From an uncultured Bacteroidota bacterium (GTDB taxonomy: Bacteria; Bacteroidota; Bacteroidia; Chitinophagales; Chitinophagaceae), in NCBI GenBank assembly GCA_903933995.1, contig CAIZMD010000748.1, forward strand, positions 1 to 8,214: a DNA stretch of 8,214 nt, read 5' to 3'. The notes beneath the pieces were generated by a model, which worked only from the letters and a program-made list of their open reading frames with translations, did not search any database and was not told the origin of the DNA. Made by a program: the position numbers and the translations under genes. This document shows positions 6,697 to 8,214 of the stretch, piece after piece (within the stretch, counting starts at the first letter, position 1; every line of letters begins with the position of its first letter).

Positions 6697-8214
6697 TTAT
6701 TCTGATTTTCCATTTGATAAAAAGGGTTTCACTCCTACTTTTTTAGACCAGGCTTCGTATTCCATTTGCATGGCTTTTACCCTAGCGATTTCCTTGCTGG
6801 CTAAGTCTTTGGTTTCTGTTGGATCTAATTTTAAATTGTATAATTCCCAACTAGGGTCTTCCTGGTCTTTTACTAGTTTCCAATCGCCTTGGCGAATGGC
6901 TTGATTGCCTTCATGTTCCCAACAATAGGTTCTTGGAGCAACTGATTTGCCGTTCCATAAATAACTTAAACTCTGCCCAGGTAACTCTTTAGCGTTTACC
7001 CCAGCCAATTCTAAAGCAGTAGGCAATAGATCAATCACATGACCAATTTGATTGGAATATGGTTGGCTTGGTTTGATGCCATTGGGCCATTGAATGATAA
7101 AAGGTGTAATCATCCCGCCTTCGTGCATATAGCGTTTGTACTTTTTAAAGGGTGTATTCGACACATTGGCCCAGGGATAATCATAGGTTACATAAGAACC
7201 TTTTTCACCAATTTTTTTTGTGCTATCATTGAAATTACGGCCACTCACGTTTTCAGCGCATCCCCCATTATCAGATAGAAAAACAATCATGGTATTATTG
7301 TACTGTCCATTCTTCTTCAATGTTTGAATCAGCTTGCCAATATTTTGATCCATTCTATCAATCATGGCTGCATACACTGCCATTTTCCTAACCCATGTTT
7401 TTTTGTCTGTTGTATTTTCCCAATCAGGAATATCGGCTGGTTTTTCTGTTAATTGATAACGCTTGTCAACCAACCCTAGTTGGTTCATTTTCTGATACCT
7501 GTTTTTTCTAGTGATATCCCAACCCTGCTCATATAGTTTTTCATACTTAACAATATCTTCTTCCAGTGCATGTAAGGGAAAATGTGGCGCTGTATAAGCC
7601 AGGTATAAAAAGAAAGGATTTTTGGCTTTTGTTGCCTGTTGTTGATTCAGGTATTGAATGGCATGATCCGTAAAAGCATCGGTCATATAGAATCCCTTTG
7701 AAGGAATGGGATAATCTTGATTGTCTTCCACAACATGTCTCTTACCTAATTCCTGAGGAATAATTTCATAAAAACTATTGGCACCAGAAATCAATCCAAA
7801 ATAATGTTCAAATCCTCTTTTCAATGGCCAGTGCTCTTGGCGCTCTCCCACATGCCATTTTCCAGACATATAGGTATTATAACCCGCTTGCTGTAAGCTT
7901 TCTGCAATAGTGGGATATTGATCATTTAAAAATCCCTGATAACTGCCTTTTTGAATGGGTGCTTTGGGCATGCTAACCATATTACCCATACCAACTGTAT
8001 GTGGGTATTGTCCAGTTAATAGCGATGCTCTTGTAGGGCAGCACCTAGCATTGTTATAAAAACTTCTAAGCTTTACACCATTAGCTGCTAACAAATCTAA
8101 ATTGGGGGTTTGAATTTCACTTCCATAACAACCAATATCAGAATAGCCCATATCATCTGCCATGATGAAAATAATATTGGGCTTTTGTGGAACAGCCTCT
8201 ATTGTTTTTTTCTT
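6697..8214 (-). CDS. Family S1 formylglycine-dependent sulfatase, 5' end beyond window
   Basis: The reading frame is open to the right edge, giving 505 visible residues; the true start and any signal peptide lie outside. The first visible residues are KKKTIEAVPQKPNIIFIMADD (1-21), the typical S1 sulfatase opening with metal-binding Asp20-Asp21. An ATG at 8161-8163 falls inside this conserved motif, so it is not the real start. The formylglycine signature C-x-P-x-R is present as CCPTR followed by ASLLTG (58-67), with Cys58 the residue to be oxidised by a formylglycine-generating or anaerobic sulfatase-maturating enzyme. Other expected active-site residues are visible: Lys119 and His121 in GKWHVG, His211 in TAPHFPLH, and the metal ligands Asp315-Asn316 in FLSDNGG. 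An HEGG stretch near 364-367 and the C-terminal WKLVK...ELYNL...DPTE...DLA segment are standard for arylsulfatase-type members. It hydrolyses sulfate esters, here probably on a glycan, most likely in the periplasm. The catalytic set appears intact. Exact S1 subfamily (S1_4-like is possible) and sulfated sugar are unknown. Confidence 0.93.
   Translation of the reverse strand, partial: KKKTIEAVPQKPNIIFIMADDMGYSDIGCYGSEIQTPNLDLLAANGVKLRSFYNNARCCPTRASLLTGQYPHTVGMGNMVSMPKAPIQKGSYQGFLNDQYPTIAESLQQAGYNTYMSGKWHVGERQEHWPLKRGFEHYFGLISGANSFYEIIPQELGKRHVVEDNQDYPIPSKGFYMTDAFTDHAIQYLNQQQATKAKNPFFLYLAYTAPHFPLHALEEDIVKYEKLYEQGWDITRKNRYQKMNQLGLVDKRYQLTEKPADIPDWENTTDKKTWVRKMAVYAAMIDRMDQNIGKLIQTLKKNGQYNNTMIVFLSDNGGCAENVSGRNFNDSTKKIGEKGSYVTYDYPWANVSNTPFKKYKRYMHEGGMITPFIIQWPNGIKPSQPYSNQIGHVIDLLPTALELAGVNAKELPGQSLSYLWNGKSVAPRTYCWEHEGNQAIRQGDWKLVKDQEDPSWELYNLKLDPTETKDLASKEIARVKAMQMEYEAWSKKVGVKPFLSNGKSE

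Noticed and set aside
1..8214. tRNA, rRNA, CRISPR array, insertion sequence or long repeats
   Set aside because: Essentially all bases are covered by the five coding regions, and I saw no repeated units, transposase-like sequence or tRNA-like folds. This was checked by eye only.

Overview
The window looks like part of a carbohydrate-degradation gene cluster (polysaccharide utilisation locus type) from a member of the Bacteroidota. Four points support this. The DNA is visibly AT-rich. The exported proteins carry short Sec signal peptides, three of them ending in the 'AQ' cleavage pattern common in this phylum. No convincing Shine-Dalgarno sequences are seen. The enzyme mix (sulfatase plus glycoside hydrolases) is also typical. 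A Chitinophagaceae-like or other non-Bacteroides lineage is possible, but this is inference and cannot be settled from the sequence alone.

All genes are on the minus strand, so transcription runs from right to left. In transcription order they are: (1) a family S1 formylglycine sulfatase, whose 5' end lies beyond the right edge (6697-8214); (2) a large secreted protein of unknown family that reads as a TIM barrel followed by a glutamine-amidotransferase-like domain (4527-6692, or to 6713 with the longer start); (3) a secreted GH2 enzyme of the exo-beta-glucosaminidase / endo-beta-mannosidase-like type (1788-4508); (4) a secreted GH28 (polygalacturonase-like) beta-helix protein with a non-canonical active site (203-1798); (5) the N-terminus of a GH3 beta-glucosidase/xylosidase-type enzyme that runs off the left edge (1-202).

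The genes are packed tightly: a 4-nt gap (or 17-nt overlap), an 18-nt gap, an 11-nt overlap, and a stop codon abutting the next start. No gap is large enough for a promoter or terminator, so the five genes very probably form one polycistronic, partly translationally coupled unit. Its promoter should lie to the right of the window.

Together the proteins suggest stepwise removal of sulfate esters and several glycosidic linkages from one complex, possibly sulfated and uronic-acid-containing polysaccharide or glycan. The exact substrate cannot be read from the sequence. No SusC/SusD pair, regulator, RNA gene, mobile element, CRISPR array or extended repeat is visible. The most novel item is the unclassified barrel protein; the second is the GH28 with replaced catalytic-site motifs.
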